Positions 1-10,005 of a stretch of DNA of 64,000 bases are shown one piece after another (the stretch's first letter is position 1; each line of letters opens with the position of its first letter). The stretch lies in assembly GCF_017833525.1 (NCBI RefSeq), contig NZ_JAFICD010000004.1, positions 372,001-436,000 on the forward strand, in the 5' to 3' direction. The notes under the pieces were generated by a model. That model worked only from the letters and a program-made list of their open reading frames with translations. It did no database searches and was not told the origin of the DNA. Source of the stretch: Duganella sp. 1411. Its GTDB lineage: Bacteria; Pseudomonadota; Gammaproteobacteria; Burkholderiales; Burkholderiaceae_D. A program made the translations under genes and the position numbers.

Positions 1-552
1 GTCTGTTGAGCCGGGCCGACAACGGACCGAAACGTTTGATCAGCATTTTTTTCAGCCGCTCGCGATGACCATCGAGCAGGGCCTCGTACCGCAGCGCATC
101 ATCGAGACTAGAGAAAATTGGAACGCTCATCGCTTCGACCTCCTTGCTGGCACCAGTCAAACCAATGATACGCCGCTGCCCCCTGCGGCGCAAACGATGC
201 GCAGCCCAGCGCGTGATCGCTTGATGTACGGTCGATGTCGATACCAACGGTGTCGACCGCCGCCATTCTTCAAGTTCATCGGAAATTTCCCGCGTAGTCT
301 CCAGTCTGTCCACCCTGAATGCGGTCGCTGCATAATTGTCGAACCGCGCTAACGCGTCACGTTTCAATCTCCGCTGATCGACAAGTATGTAGCGCTGTGC
401 CGCTTGCAGCGGTTGCAGATCCTGTGGCAATGGCGCGATCAGATCGGCCAGGCTGGTACCCAGGTGCCGGGAACGAAGCCGAGCAGCAAGTCGCGCACCA
501 TTTCCGGATGCGCGAACAGTTGCTTGTATGCGGTGTCGTCTTCGTTCGCCAT
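1..552 (-). pseudogene. Rpn family nuclease / transposase_31 (PF04754-like) remnant, internally deleted
   Basis: Reading leftwards from an ATG at 552, the first 30 residues (MANEDDTAYKQLFAHPEMVR, then a DLLLGFVPG segment) match the start of Rpn/YhgA-like recombination-promoting nucleases. This frame stops at 441-439. From about 440 down to the window edge a second frame is open and resembles the middle and C-terminal part of the same family (RYILVDQRRLKRDALARF, then an EISDELEEW segment, then KKMLIKRFGPLSARLNR). The central part carrying the PD-(D/E)XK nuclease core is missing. It therefore looks like an internal deletion plus frameshift. An ATG at 130 with a GGAGGTCGA upstream could still start a short C-terminal piece. 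The 3' end lies outside the window. Family assignment is from remembered motifs. Confidence 0.7.
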
Positions 553-622
553 CGGGCGATTGTAGCGATGGCCGGACGCGCGGCCTTTGGGGACGCGCAA
601 GCTGTCGGCGGCTCGACGGGTT

Positions 623-657
623 GGCGGATTACGCTGCGCTAATCCGCCCTACGTGAT
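623..657. repeat. REP-like hairpin element, copy 1
   Basis: Inverted arms GGCGGATTA (623-631) and TAATCCGCC (640-648) with an 8-base loop, followed by CTACGTGAT. Bases 627-657 are identical to 22713-22743. It lies just past the stop of msrQ and between it and the Rpn remnant. Confidence 0.75.
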
Positions 658-672
658 CATCCGGCCATGTGA

Positions 673-1290
673 TCAGGTGGCGGCCCTCGCCTTCATGCGC
701 GCCCAGTAGACCCTCATCAGCAACAGCACGCCGAGGATCGTGCCGTAGATGATGGGCTGGGTGAAGTTGTGCTTGCCAGCCTTCATCCACCAGAAGTGCA
801 GGATCGCCAGCGGCGCGATCACGTAGATCAGCCGGTGCAGCCACTGCCAGCGCTTGCCGCCCAGCCGTCGCACCATGGCGTTGGTGCTGGTCACCGCCAA
901 CGGTATCAGCAGCACGAAGGCGATGAAGCCGACCGTGATGAACGGCCGCTTGAGCACGTCCTTCCACATCTCCGCGAAGTCGAAGAAGTGGTCGAACCAC
1001 AGGAACGTCATGAAGTGCAGGCAGCCGTAGAAAAACATATACAAGCCCAGCATGCGGCGCAGCTTGATCAGCCAGTTCCACTTGGTCAGCCGCCGCAGCG
1101 GCGTCACCGCCAGCGTGAAGCACAGGAAGTACAAGGTCCAGTCGCCGGTGCCGCGCGTGATGAACTCCAGCGGCTCGACCAGTTGCCCGGTCAGCGTCAG
1201 GTACACCATGCGCAGCAAGGGCATCAGCGCCAGCACGAAGACGGCGGCCTTGATCAGGCTCGCCTGCCGCGCGGTTGGATTGAAAACCAT
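673..1290 (-). CDS. msrQ: MsrQ, haem-binding membrane subunit of the MsrPQ methionine sulfoxide reductase
   Basis: 205 residues, about the usual length for MsrQ (YedZ). It is an inner-membrane protein with about six hydrophobic segments and family-typical histidines near YGCLHFMTFL and in LHRLIYVIAPLAILHFWW that would ligate haem. MsrQ passes electrons from the quinone pool or flavin to the periplasmic molybdoenzyme MsrP, which repairs oxidised methionines. Its ATG lies two bases after the msrP stop codon, so the pair is translationally coupled as in the known msrPQ operons. The REP-like hairpin at 623-648 follows about 25 bases after the stop. Confidence 0.95.
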   Translation of the reverse strand: MVFNPTARQASLIKAAVFVLALMPLLRMVYLTLTGQLVEPLEFITRGTGDWTLYFLCFTLAVTPLRRLTKWNWLIKLRRMLGLYMFFYGCLHFMTFLWFDHFFDFAEMWKDVLKRPFITVGFIAFVLLIPLAVTSTNAMVRRLGGKRWQWLHRLIYVIAPLAILHFWWMKAGKHNFTQPIIYGTILGVLLLMRVYWARMKARAAT

Positions 1291-1292
1291 GT

Positions 1293-2270
<978 letters not shown>

Positions 2271-2347
2271 GTTGACTCCAGAAAGGTGCAAGGTTGAGAC
2301 TTGGTCTTGGCATAGCCAGAACATTACACCAATCGAAGCAAGCCGCC

Positions 2348-2377
2348 GATTACATTGCGATTACATTTTATTGTCAA
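2348..2377 (-). promoter_or_regulatory. msrPQ promoter with overlapping direct repeat
   Basis: On the minus strand: -35 TTGACA (2377-2372), 17-base spacer, -10 TGTAAT (2354-2349), about 80 bases before the msrP start. Two direct copies of GATTACATT (plus strand 2348-2356 and 2359-2367), 11 bases apart centre to centre, overlap the -10 box and spacer. An 11-base period is typical of OmpR-family response-regulator sites. E. coli msrPQ is controlled by such a regulator (HprR); no such gene is adjacent here. Confidence 0.65.
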
Positions 2378-2383
2378 CCACAC

Positions 2384-2449
2384 AACCCGCACGGCCACCA
2401 GGGGTCGTACCCCCAGGGGTACGACCCCATCGTTGCGGGGTTGCGGGTT
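2384..2449. repeat. Intergenic palindromic repeat, family A, copy 1
   Basis: Outer inverted arms AACCCGCA (2384-2391) and TGCGGGTT (2442-2449), inner arms GGGGTCGTACCCC (2401-2413) and GGGGTACGACCCC (2416-2428). The ccsB stop codon sits exactly at its right edge. Related copies are at 28906, 39395 and 43227. Confidence 0.8.
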
Positions 2450-3603
2450 TACAGCTTGCCGTAGGAATGCAGACCCGACAGGAACATGTTCACGCCCAGG
2501 AAGGCGAACGTCGTCACCAGCAAGCCCACCAGCGCCCACCACGCCGCCGGACGGCCGCGCAGCCCCGTCATCAGCCGCATGTGCAGCCAGGCCGCGTAGT
2601 TGAGCCAAACGATCAGCGCCCAGGTCTCCTTCGGGTCCCACGACCAGTAGCCGCCCCACGCCTCGGCCGCCCACAGCGCGCCGAGGATGGTGGCGATGGT
2701 GAAGAAGGCGAAGCCGGCCGAGATGGCCTTGTACATGACGTCGTCGAGCACCTCGGCCGACGGCAGCCGGTCCTGCAGGTAGCCCGAAGTCTTCAGCAGG
2801 TAGGCCGCCGCGACCATCGCCGCCAGCGCGAAGTTGCCGTAGCCGATGAAGTTGGCCGGCACGTGGATCTTCATCCACCAGCTTTGCAGCGCCGGCAACA
2901 GCGGCTGGATGTCGGCGGCGTCGCGCGAGGTGGTGTACCAGAACAGGAAGCCGATCGCGGCGCTGATGACCAGCAGCACGAACGGACCCATCTGGCGGGT
3001 GGCGTAGCGCTGCTCGAAATACAGGTAGAACATCGCGGTGATCAGCGAGAACAGGATGAACACCTCGTACAGGTTCGACACCGGAATGTGGCCGACGTCG
3101 GCGCCGATCAGGTAGGACTCGTACCAGCGCACCATCATGCCGGTCAGGCCCAGCACCACGGCGGCCCAGCTCAGCTTGGAGCCGAGGCTGGAGATGGCGT
3201 CGGAGCGGCCGGCGAAGCCTATCCAGTAGAACAAGGTCGACAGGCAGAACATCACGCTCATCCACAGGATCGCCGACTGGCTCGACAGCATGTAGCGCAG
3301 CCAGAATTTGGTGCCGGCCATGTCGAGCTGGCCGGCGTACATCGAGATCGCCCACAACGACAGCAGCGCCACCAGCGGCATCAGCCAGCGCACCGGCTTC
3401 CAATGCCAGCCGAGCGCGGCGAAGGTGGGCGCGGCCAGCAGCAAGATGGCCTTTTCGTAGATGTCCATGTAGTGGCCGTAGCGGTTCAGGCCGAACACCG
3501 ACCCGGCCAGCAGCGCCAGCGCGAAAATCCAGTCGACCGCCGTCAATCGCTGGAAGTAGCCGGGCGCCTGAATATAGGTTTGCTGAGTTTTAGTGAGTTC
3601 CAT
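2449..3603 (-). CDS. ccsB: CcsB/CcsA-type cytochrome c haem lyase subunit (System II)
   Basis: 384-residue multi-pass membrane protein. It carries the haem-handling tryptophan-rich signature WGGYWSWDPKETWAL and conserved histidines (HVPANFIGYG region), which identify the CcmC/CcsA/CcsB superfamily. Together with ResB it carries haem across the membrane and ligates it to CXXCH motifs of apocytochromes. ATG at 3603 is preceded by CCGGAGAACACA. It follows resB on the same strand, and the 114-base spacer contains a tandem repeat array. The downstream stop overlaps the edge of repeat family A. Naming of the CcsA and CcsB subunits varies between species. Confidence 0.93.
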   Translation of the reverse strand: MELTKTQQTYIQAPGYFQRLTAVDWIFALALLAGSVFGLNRYGHYMDIYEKAILLLAAPTFAALGWHWKPVRWLMPLVALLSLWAISMYAGQLDMAGTKFWLRYMLSSQSAILWMSVMFCLSTLFYWIGFAGRSDAISSLGSKLSWAAVVLGLTGMMVRWYESYLIGADVGHIPVSNLYEVFILFSLITAMFYLYFEQRYATRQMGPFVLLVISAAIGFLFWYTTSRDAADIQPLLPALQSWWMKIHVPANFIGYGNFALAAMVAAAYLLKTSGYLQDRLPSAEVLDDVMYKAISAGFAFFTIATILGALWAAEAWGGYWSWDPKETWALIVWLNYAAWLHMRLMTGLRGRPAAWWALVGLLVTTFAFLGVNMFLSGLHSYGKL

Positions 3604-3616
3604 TGTGTTCTCCGGT

Positions 3617-3676
3617 GCCGCTTGGTTTGCCGCTTGGTTTGCCGCTTCGTTGCTACTTCGTTGCTACTTCGTTGCC
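3617..3676. repeat. Tandem 11-12-bp array in the resB-ccsB spacer
   Basis: Plus strand units: GCCGCTTGGTTT twice (3617-3640), GCCGCTTCGTT, then GCTACTTCGTT twice (3652-3673). It lies wholly between the resB stop and the ccsB start. On the sense strand the main unit reads AAACCAAGCGGC, which resembles the TAATCAAGCAAC unit of the array at 36464. Confidence 0.7.
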
Positions 3677-3717
3677 ATAGTCTACTCCGATCGCCACGCC
3701 GGCGGGCGTGGCGATCC

Positions 3718-5805
3718 TTAAGCCGACTGCGGCAGCTTTTCCTTCAAAGTCTCGAATTCGCGTTCGAAGTCGAGCGTCTTGCGCTGCGTGCTCATGGCCA
3801 TCAGCGCCTCGGCGCCATCGGCCTCGTCCTTGATCCACACCCACAGGCGGCGCTCGCGGATGTAGAACATCGAAAACACGCCCAGCACCAGCAGCGCGCA
3901 GCCGAGGTAGACCACGTTCTTGCCCGGCGAGCGCGTCACCTGGAACACCGACGCCTTGACCTCGACGAACTCGTCGAGCTGCAAATACACCGGCGCGCCG
4001 TAGAAGAACGCGTCCGACAGCGCGTTGGTGGCCAGCATCAGCCAGCGGCCGTGGTTCTCGTCGGCGCTCACGTCCGCCAGGCCGGCCTTGGCGCGCGCGG
4101 CCTGCCACAGCTCCCACATGCTGCCGTTGAGGATCTTCATGAACACCTCGGCGGTCTTCCGGCGGCCCTCCTCCGGCACTTTTTCCAGGAATTGCGAAAT
4201 GGCCAGGAAGCCGGCCGCCTTGCTGTCGCCGGCGAACAGGGTCAGGCTTTTCTGCGCCGACGCCTCGATCTGCGCGCGCAAGGTGGCCGCGTTCGGCCCG
4301 TTGGGCGCGGCGCGTTCGGCGTAGCGCTTGGCGGCGGCGTCGCGCAGCGCCGGGTCGGTCAGCGCGGCGCGCAGGCGCATCCACTCGTTGACGGTGTGGG
4401 CGTCGTCGGCCGGGATGCGCAGGAAGCTGAAGGCGTCGGCCGGATTGGCGCGCACGCCGGCCAGGAACACGGTGGCGCCGTCGATCGTGACCGGCTGCAT
4501 GTAGTTCTGGAATTCGCGCGCCTGGCCGGTCTTGTCGCGCAGCTTGTACTGCACGCTGGGGCCGACGTTCTTCAAATCCTTGTTGTTGGCGTTGCGCCCG
4601 GCCGAGCCGGTGTGCTTGTCGAAGCCCTGCGCGAACTGTTCCTGCAGGCTCTTGCCCTGGGTGACGGCGCGCGCGTCCTGGCCGGCCAGGTTCTCGACGT
4701 TGAACGGACGGAAGCCCGACCACTCGACCGTGTATTCCTTGCCCAGCGCCGTGTTGCCGCCGACCTCGCCGGCGATGGCGAACGGCGTGGTGTCGGCGCC
4801 GGTCATCGGGAAGCCGGTCAGCTTGAGCTTGCTGCCGCCGTCCTCAAAGCTGGACTGGTAGATCGCCAGGCCCTTGTACAGCAACGGCTTGTTGACCTCG
4901 ATGACGGCCTTGACCACCTCGCCGCTGGCGTGGTCCTTGACCTCGACCTCGCTGGCGAACAGCTTGGGCATGCCGGTGCTGTAGAAATCGATGGTGAATT
5001 TCTTCAGGTGGATGGTCACCGGCAGTTCCTGGATCAGCACGCCGTCGGCGCGCTGCAGCAGCGCGCTGTCGCTCGAGGCGCCCTCGGGGATCAGCGTGTT
5101 GCCGCGGAAGGTGGGGTTGGCCGTGCTCAGGCGGTGCTGCGGCGGCACCGCCGAGATCAGGCCGCTGCCGCTGAACGGCGTCTTGCCGAGGAACCATTCC
5201 TGGAAGCGGATCGGCATGTCCGAATCGAACAAGGCGCCGACGCAAATGATCACGATGGCCGAGTGCGCGAAGATGTAGCCGAACTTGTTGGCCGCGCCCC
5301 GCTTGGCCGCCAGCAAGGTGCCGTGGCCCTTGTCGACCAGCTTGACCCGGTAGCCGGCGTCGGCCAGGCGGGCGGCGGTTTGTTGCGCCAGCGCCGCGCG
5401 CGCCAGCGGCGCACGCCACTGCATCTTGTGGTGGAAGTTCAGCAGCGACTGCTCGCGCACGTTCTCGCGCCAGCTGCGCATGTCCTTGATCATCTTGGGC
5501 GCGTTGCGCGCGATGCACAGCGAGGTCGACGTCACCAGCATGCCCATCAGCAGCAGGAACCACCACGCCGAGTACACCGCGTACAGGCCAATCTTGCCGA
5601 ACACCTCGAACCAGAACGGCCCGAACTGGTTGATGTAGTTCGACGTCGCCTCGTTCTGCTTCATCACCGTGCCGATGACGGCGGCGATGGCGATCATCGC
5701 CAGCAGCGCGATGGCGAAGCGCATGGAGGAAATCAGTTCAACGATCTCGCCGACGAGGGGGCGGCGTGTCTTCAGTTCGATACCGGTGGTGCTGGGGCTG
5801 CTCAT
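3718..5805 (-). CDS. resB: ResB, cytochrome c biogenesis protein (System II)
   Basis: 695 residues, the length of beta-proteobacterial ResB/Ccs1. Hydrophobic segments occur near the N-terminus (about residues 25-45 and 80-100), near 180 and near 630-650, with a large periplasmic domain between the third and fourth. ResB works with CcsB as the haem delivery and attachment complex for c-type cytochromes. The ATG is at 5805. It lies between the cytochrome c4 gene upstream and ccsB downstream, on the same strand, which fits its role: its neighbour is one of the cytochromes that need haem. Confidence 0.93.
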   Translation of the reverse strand: MSSPSTTGIELKTRRPLVGEIVELISSMRFAIALLAMIAIAAVIGTVMKQNEATSNYINQFGPFWFEVFGKIGLYAVYSAWWFLLLMGMLVTSTSLCIARNAPKMIKDMRSWRENVREQSLLNFHHKMQWRAPLARAALAQQTAARLADAGYRVKLVDKGHGTLLAAKRGAANKFGYIFAHSAIVIICVGALFDSDMPIRFQEWFLGKTPFSGSGLISAVPPQHRLSTANPTFRGNTLIPEGASSDSALLQRADGVLIQELPVTIHLKKFTIDFYSTGMPKLFASEVEVKDHASGEVVKAVIEVNKPLLYKGLAIYQSSFEDGGSKLKLTGFPMTGADTTPFAIAGEVGGNTALGKEYTVEWSGFRPFNVENLAGQDARAVTQGKSLQEQFAQGFDKHTGSAGRNANNKDLKNVGPSVQYKLRDKTGQAREFQNYMQPVTIDGATVFLAGVRANPADAFSFLRIPADDAHTVNEWMRLRAALTDPALRDAAAKRYAERAAPNGPNAATLRAQIEASAQKSLTLFAGDSKAAGFLAISQFLEKVPEEGRRKTAEVFMKILNGSMWELWQAARAKAGLADVSADENHGRWLMLATNALSDAFFYGAPVYLQLDEFVEVKASVFQVTRSPGKNVVYLGCALLVLGVFSMFYIRERRLWVWIKDEADGAEALMAMSTQRKTLDFEREFETLKEKLPQSA

Positions 5806-5859
5806 GCGTGGGACGTCTCAAAAAAAATGCGGCTACCGAGTGTATCACCCGGCATCAAC

Positions 5860-5889
5860 AAAAAGGGCGGCCCGCTCGCGCGGCCGCCC
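5860..5889 (-). terminator. Rho-independent terminator after cytochrome c4
   Basis: On the minus strand GGGCGGCC (5889-5882) pairs with GGCCGCCC (5872-5865) and is followed by TTTTTG. A second GC-rich hairpin lies at about 5900-5931 over the cytochrome stop. This suggests that resB-ccsB may have partly separate transcription. Confidence 0.75.
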
Positions 5890-5931
5890 CTGTTTCCAAC
5901 CCGCGTCACCGGCCGCGCGGTGACCGCGGGT

Positions 5932-6597
5932 TTATTTCAAGCCGGCGACGTAATCGGCGACCGCCTTCATCTCGTCGTCCGACATGCGCTGGGCGATCGT
6001 GGTCATCTGCGCGCTGTTCTTGCGGGCCCCGCTCTTGAACAGGCCCAGCTGGGCGACCGTGTAATCCTGGTGCTGGCCGGCCAGGCGCGGATACTGGACC
6101 GGAATGCCGTTGCCGCTGGCGCCGTGACAGCTGGCGCAGGCCGGCACGTTCTTCTCGGCGATGCCGCCGCGATAGATCTTCTTGCCCAGATCGATGGTGT
6201 CCTTGTTCTTGGCGGCGCCCGGCTTGACGGCCTGGGCCGACAGCCAGGCCGCGACGTTGTGCTTTTCCTCGTCCGTCAGCATCTTGGCGTAGGTCGTCAT
6301 CACCGGTTGATTCCGCTCGGCGGTGGTAAAGTTCACCAACTGCTTGTAAATATAGCTTTGGTGCTGGGCCGACAGCTTGGGATTGACCGCGATGGTCGAA
6401 TTGCCGTTGGCGCCATGACAGGAAACGCAGGCCGGCAGGCCGCGCGCGTTGTCGCCGTCGGTGTACAGGGCACCACCCTTGGCCGCGTCGATCTTCGGCG
6501 CGGCGGCGGTTTTTTTCTCTTCGGCGGAGGCGGAGGCAGACACTGCCAGCAGAGCGATGAGCAAGGATTTTACAAATGGTGAAAACACACGATTCAT
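5932..6597 (-). CDS. Dihaem cytochrome c4
   Basis: 221 residues with a cleavable signal peptide (hydrophobic 11-24, ASASA). Two haem motifs, CVSCH at 57-61 and CASCH at 154-158, lie in two homologous halves, each with a distal methionine region (VMTTYAKML and QMTTIAQRM). This is the classic c4 architecture. It is a periplasmic electron carrier, usually feeding terminal oxidases from the bc1 complex. It is divergent from engB across 147 bases, an arrangement commonly seen in beta- and gammaproteobacteria. Confidence 0.95.
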   Translation of the reverse strand: MNRVFSPFVKSLLIALLAVSASASAEEKKTAAAPKIDAAKGGALYTDGDNARGLPACVSCHGANGNSTIAVNPKLSAQHQSYIYKQLVNFTTAERNQPVMTTYAKMLTDEEKHNVAAWLSAQAVKPGAAKNKDTIDLGKKIYRGGIAEKNVPACASCHGASGNGIPVQYPRLAGQHQDYTVAQLGLFKSGARKNSAQMTTIAQRMSDDEMKAVADYVAGLK

Positions 6598-6744
6598 TCA
6601 AGCACCCTGAGACGAGTCTAAAAAGATTATTCGAAACTGTCGCCCACGCTAGCACGAAATATGCATGGCAACACTTCGTAACCACTCATTGTACAATAGC
6701 TTTCCAGCATATTTGCTCCCTTTTGTTGCATTTTTCCCCATCCC

Positions 6745-7512
6745 ATGTCCAAACTCTGGCAAGCCCGCTTCTTTACGACCGTCAACCAATTGCGTGATCT
6801 GCCCGATACCACGGTGCCTGAGATCGCCTTTGCGGGTCGCTCCAACGCCGGCAAATCGACCGCCATCAACATCCTGTGCAACCAGAAAGGGCTGGCGTTC
6901 GCCTCCAAGACCCCGGGCCGCACCCAGCACATCAACTACTTCTCGATCGGCGGCGCGCACGTCGCCCAGCACCGCAAGGACCCGACCATCGTCGAGGAAA
7001 TCGAATGCCTGTTGGTCGACCTGCCCGGCTACGGCTACGCGGAGGTGTCCGGTTCGGCCAAGCTGCACTGGCAGCGCCTGCTGGGCGACTACGTGCAGCG
7101 GCGCGAACAGCTGGCCGCGCTGATCCTGATCATGGATTCGCGCCGCCCGTTCACCGAGCTCGACATTCAGATGCTCGAATGGTTCGCGCCGACCGGCAAG
7201 CCGATCCATTGCATCCTGACCAAGGTTGACAAGTTGAACCGCAACGAATCGGTCAACGTGCTGCGCCAGGCCAAGGCCAAGCTCGACAGCTATGTCGACG
7301 AGGACGGCGAAGGCTTCCCGTTCACGGTGCAACTGTTCTCCGCGCTCAAGCGCATCGGCATCGACGAGGCCAACGACAAGATCCTGGAGCTGGCCGGCGT
7401 CACCGACGACGAGGCGGCAGCGCAGGTCGCGCTGATCGAGATGGAAGACGACGTCGACGCGGACGCGGAGCAGCCGCACGCCAAGCAGGACGAAAAGCCG
7501 GACGCGCAGTAA
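6745..7512 (+). CDS. engB: EngB (YihA/YsxC), ribosome-biogenesis GTPase
   Basis: 255 residues. P-loop GRSNAGKST at 31-39, switch II DLPGYG at 92-97, TKVD at 159-162, all expected for this TRAFAC GTPase. It is needed for maturation of the large ribosomal subunit. The C-terminus carries an acidic, Ala/Asp-rich tail (about residues 210-255) longer than in E. coli. ATG at 6745. hemB follows 30 bases downstream on the same strand and is probably cotranscribed. Confidence 0.96.
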   Translation: MSKLWQARFFTTVNQLRDLPDTTVPEIAFAGRSNAGKSTAINILCNQKGLAFASKTPGRTQHINYFSIGGAHVAQHRKDPTIVEEIECLLVDLPGYGYAEVSGSAKLHWQRLLGDYVQRREQLAALILIMDSRRPFTELDIQMLEWFAPTGKPIHCILTKVDKLNRNESVNVLRQAKAKLDSYVDEDGEGFPFTVQLFSALKRIGIDEANDKILELAGVTDDEAAAQVALIEMEDDVDADAEQPHAKQDEKPDAQ

Positions 7513-7542
7513 TCCCGTCACCACATTAGGAAAGTTTTCACG

Positions 7543-8559
<1,017 letters not shown>

Positions 8560-8579
8560 GCGCGACGAGCGGGACGAAC

Positions 8580-8608
8580 ATGGCCGGGCGCGATCCCGGC
8601 CATTTTTA
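8580..8608 (+). terminator. hemB terminator
   Basis: Stem ATGGCCGGG (8580-8588) and CCCGGCCAT (8595-8603), loop CGCGAT, followed by TTTTATTT. Nearly the same hairpin is reused at 11459-11482. Confidence 0.88.
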
Positions 8609-8642
8609 TTTGCGGGCCGGGCCGGCGCCTTGCTTGACGGCC

Positions 8643-8662
8643 ATCCTACCAGAAGGTAGGAT
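8643..8662. promoter_or_regulatory. Probable TetR operator 1 (autoregulation)
   Basis: Palindrome ATCCTACC-AGAA-GGTAGGAT directly before the tetR start (8669). The core CCTAC-N6-GTAGG followed by ATGC recurs at 9304-9323 before the next gene. Confidence 0.7.
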
Positions 8663-8668
8663 GCGTGC

Positions 8669-9253
8669 ATGAACAAACTGTCCAACACCGCCGAGCAGAT
8701 TCTGTCCTGCGCGCGCACCCTCATCGTCGCCGGCGGCTACAACGGCTTCAGCTATGCCGATATCGCCGACGTGGTCGGCATCCGCAAGGCGAGCATTCAT
8801 CACCACTTCCCGAACAAGGTCGACTTGGTCAGGGCGCTGGTGGTGCTACATCGCCAGGCGACGGAGGAAGGGATAGCGAAGCTGCAGCAAGCCATTGCCG
8901 ATCCGGTGGAGCAGTTACGCGCTTATGTGCAGTACTGGGCGAAATGCATCGAGGACATGAGCGCGCCGTTTTGTGTCTGCGCGCTGCTGGCGGGGGAGCT
9001 GCCGATATTGCCGGAGGAAGTGGCGGTCGAAGTGCGTTCCTACTTCCGTTTTCTGTCGGCGTGGATGGCGTCGGTGCTGGAGCGGGGAATGCAACACGGA
9101 ACGATCCAGCGGATGTATGCGCCACACACGGAGGCCGAGATATTCATGGCCACGATACATGGCGCCATGCTCTCGGCCCGCGCATATGGCGATGCAACAA
9201 TGTTCGGCACGATAGCGAACAGCCAGTTGAGCCGCTACCTGGCGCGACCATAG
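8669..9253 (+). CDS. TetR/AcrR family transcriptional regulator
   Basis: 194 residues. N-terminal helix-turn-helix around residues 28-50 (FSYADIADVVGIRKASIHHH, then FPNKVDLV) is a textbook TetR DNA-binding domain. The C-terminal ligand domain is of unknown specificity, with a CIEDMSAPFCVCALLAGELP segment typical of TetR_C regulators of small membrane or redox genes. It is followed by a membrane-protein gene, and both carry the same CCTAC-N6-GTAGG palindrome upstream. It most likely represses itself and that gene. Confidence 0.9.
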   Translation: MNKLSNTAEQILSCARTLIVAGGYNGFSYADIADVVGIRKASIHHHFPNKVDLVRALVVLHRQATEEGIAKLQQAIADPVEQLRAYVQYWAKCIEDMSAPFCVCALLAGELPILPEEVAVEVRSYFRFLSAWMASVLERGMQHGTIQRMYAPHTEAEIFMATIHGAMLSARAYGDATMFGTIANSQLSRYLARP

Positions 9254-9303
9254 TTCAAATAGACCAGCTGCTTTGCGATAGCGGTGAATTTTTCAACCGA
9301 AAG

Positions 9304-9319
9304 CCTACCAACTAGTAGG
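9304..9319. promoter_or_regulatory. Probable TetR operator 2
   Basis: CCTAC-CAACTA-GTAGG followed by ATGCC, 25 bases before the start codon at 9344. Same arm sequence, spacing and 3' ATGC as the site before tetR. Confidence 0.65.
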
Positions 9320-9343
9320 ATGCCACATAAAATGGAGAAGTAT

Positions 9344-9934
9344 ATGACCACATCAATCGATGCCAGCGGGCGCGCCGCGCAGGAAAGCTGGCTGCAGCGC
9401 TATTATTTCGTCCGCGCCGGATTCTCGGCCATATGGGTGGTGGCGGCCCTGACCGTCGGCAAAGGGTCGGCGCTGGCCAGTGCGATACTGTTGGTCGGCT
9501 ATCCGGCATGGGATGCCTTATCGAACTTCATAGACAGCAAGCGTAGCGGCGGCCTGGCGAAGAACGGCACGCAATTGTTCAATTTCCTTGCCAGCCTGGC
9601 CGTCGCGCTAGCACTGATTATCAGCCTGCCCGACATGCACCGGGTGCTGGGCGTCTTCGGCGGCTGGGCGATTGTGTCCGGTCTGCTCCAGCTTGGCACG
9701 GCGCTGCGCCGCTGGAAGGCCAACGGCGCGCAGTGGGCGATGATACTAAGCGGCGGGCAATCGGCGCTGGCTGGCGCGTTCTTCATCTCCCAGGCGCAGA
9801 TGCCCGCGATGCCATCAATCGCAACGGTCGCCGGCTATGCGGGTTTTGGCGCGTTCTACTTCCTGGTGTCGGCGCTGTCCTTGAGTTTTGCCGCATGGCG
9901 CCGCCGAGGCCAAAACCCTCGGGGTCAAGTCTAA
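9344..9934 (+). CDS. DUF308-like (HdeD-type) small membrane protein
   Basis: 196 residues from the ATG at 9344, chosen because GGAGAAG sits four bases upstream and because the earlier in-frame ATG at 9284 would place the operator inside the gene. Five to six hydrophobic segments with short loops, ending in a basic tail RRRGQNPRGQV. The sequence resembles DUF308 membrane proteins; biochemical function is unknown. It is the likely target of the adjacent TetR regulator. The last three codons and the stop come from the left arm of repeat family B (9921-9936). Confidence 0.75.
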   Translation: MTTSIDASGRAAQESWLQRYYFVRAGFSAIWVVAALTVGKGSALASAILLVGYPAWDALSNFIDSKRSGGLAKNGTQLFNFLASLAVALALIISLPDMHRVLGVFGGWAIVSGLLQLGTALRRWKANGAQWAMILSGGQSALAGAFFISQAQMPAMPSIATVAGYAGFGAFYFLVSALSLSFAAWRRRGQNPRGQV

Positions 9935-10005
9935 CAATCCAACACGAGCTCGGCCCTAGAACGTCGTTATTAGCGAACTCATGTACGAATGTTAGACTTG
10001 ACCCC
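9921..10005. repeat. Inverted-repeat element, family B, copy 1
   Basis: Perfect 16-base arms GGGGTCAAGTCTAACA (9921-9936) and TGTTAGACTTGACCCC (9990-10005). It sits between two convergent genes and supplies the C-terminal codons and stop of each. Related elements with GGGGTCAGGTCCACCA arms are at 24193-24251 and, as a single arm, at 21129-21158. Confidence 0.8.

Noticed and set aside
6660..6700. Promoter for engB at the ATTGTACAAT palindrome
   Set aside because: TACAAT is present in both directions, but no acceptable -35 hexamer lies at 16-18 bases on either strand.
8665..9315. Overlapping plus-strand frame of 216 codons across tetR
   Set aside because: Out of frame with the clear TetR domain and without ribosome site or recognisable motif.
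9284..9343. Upstream in-frame start for the DUF308-like gene
   Set aside because: It would place the TetR operator inside the coding region and has no ribosome site; ATG at 9344 has GGAGAAG.
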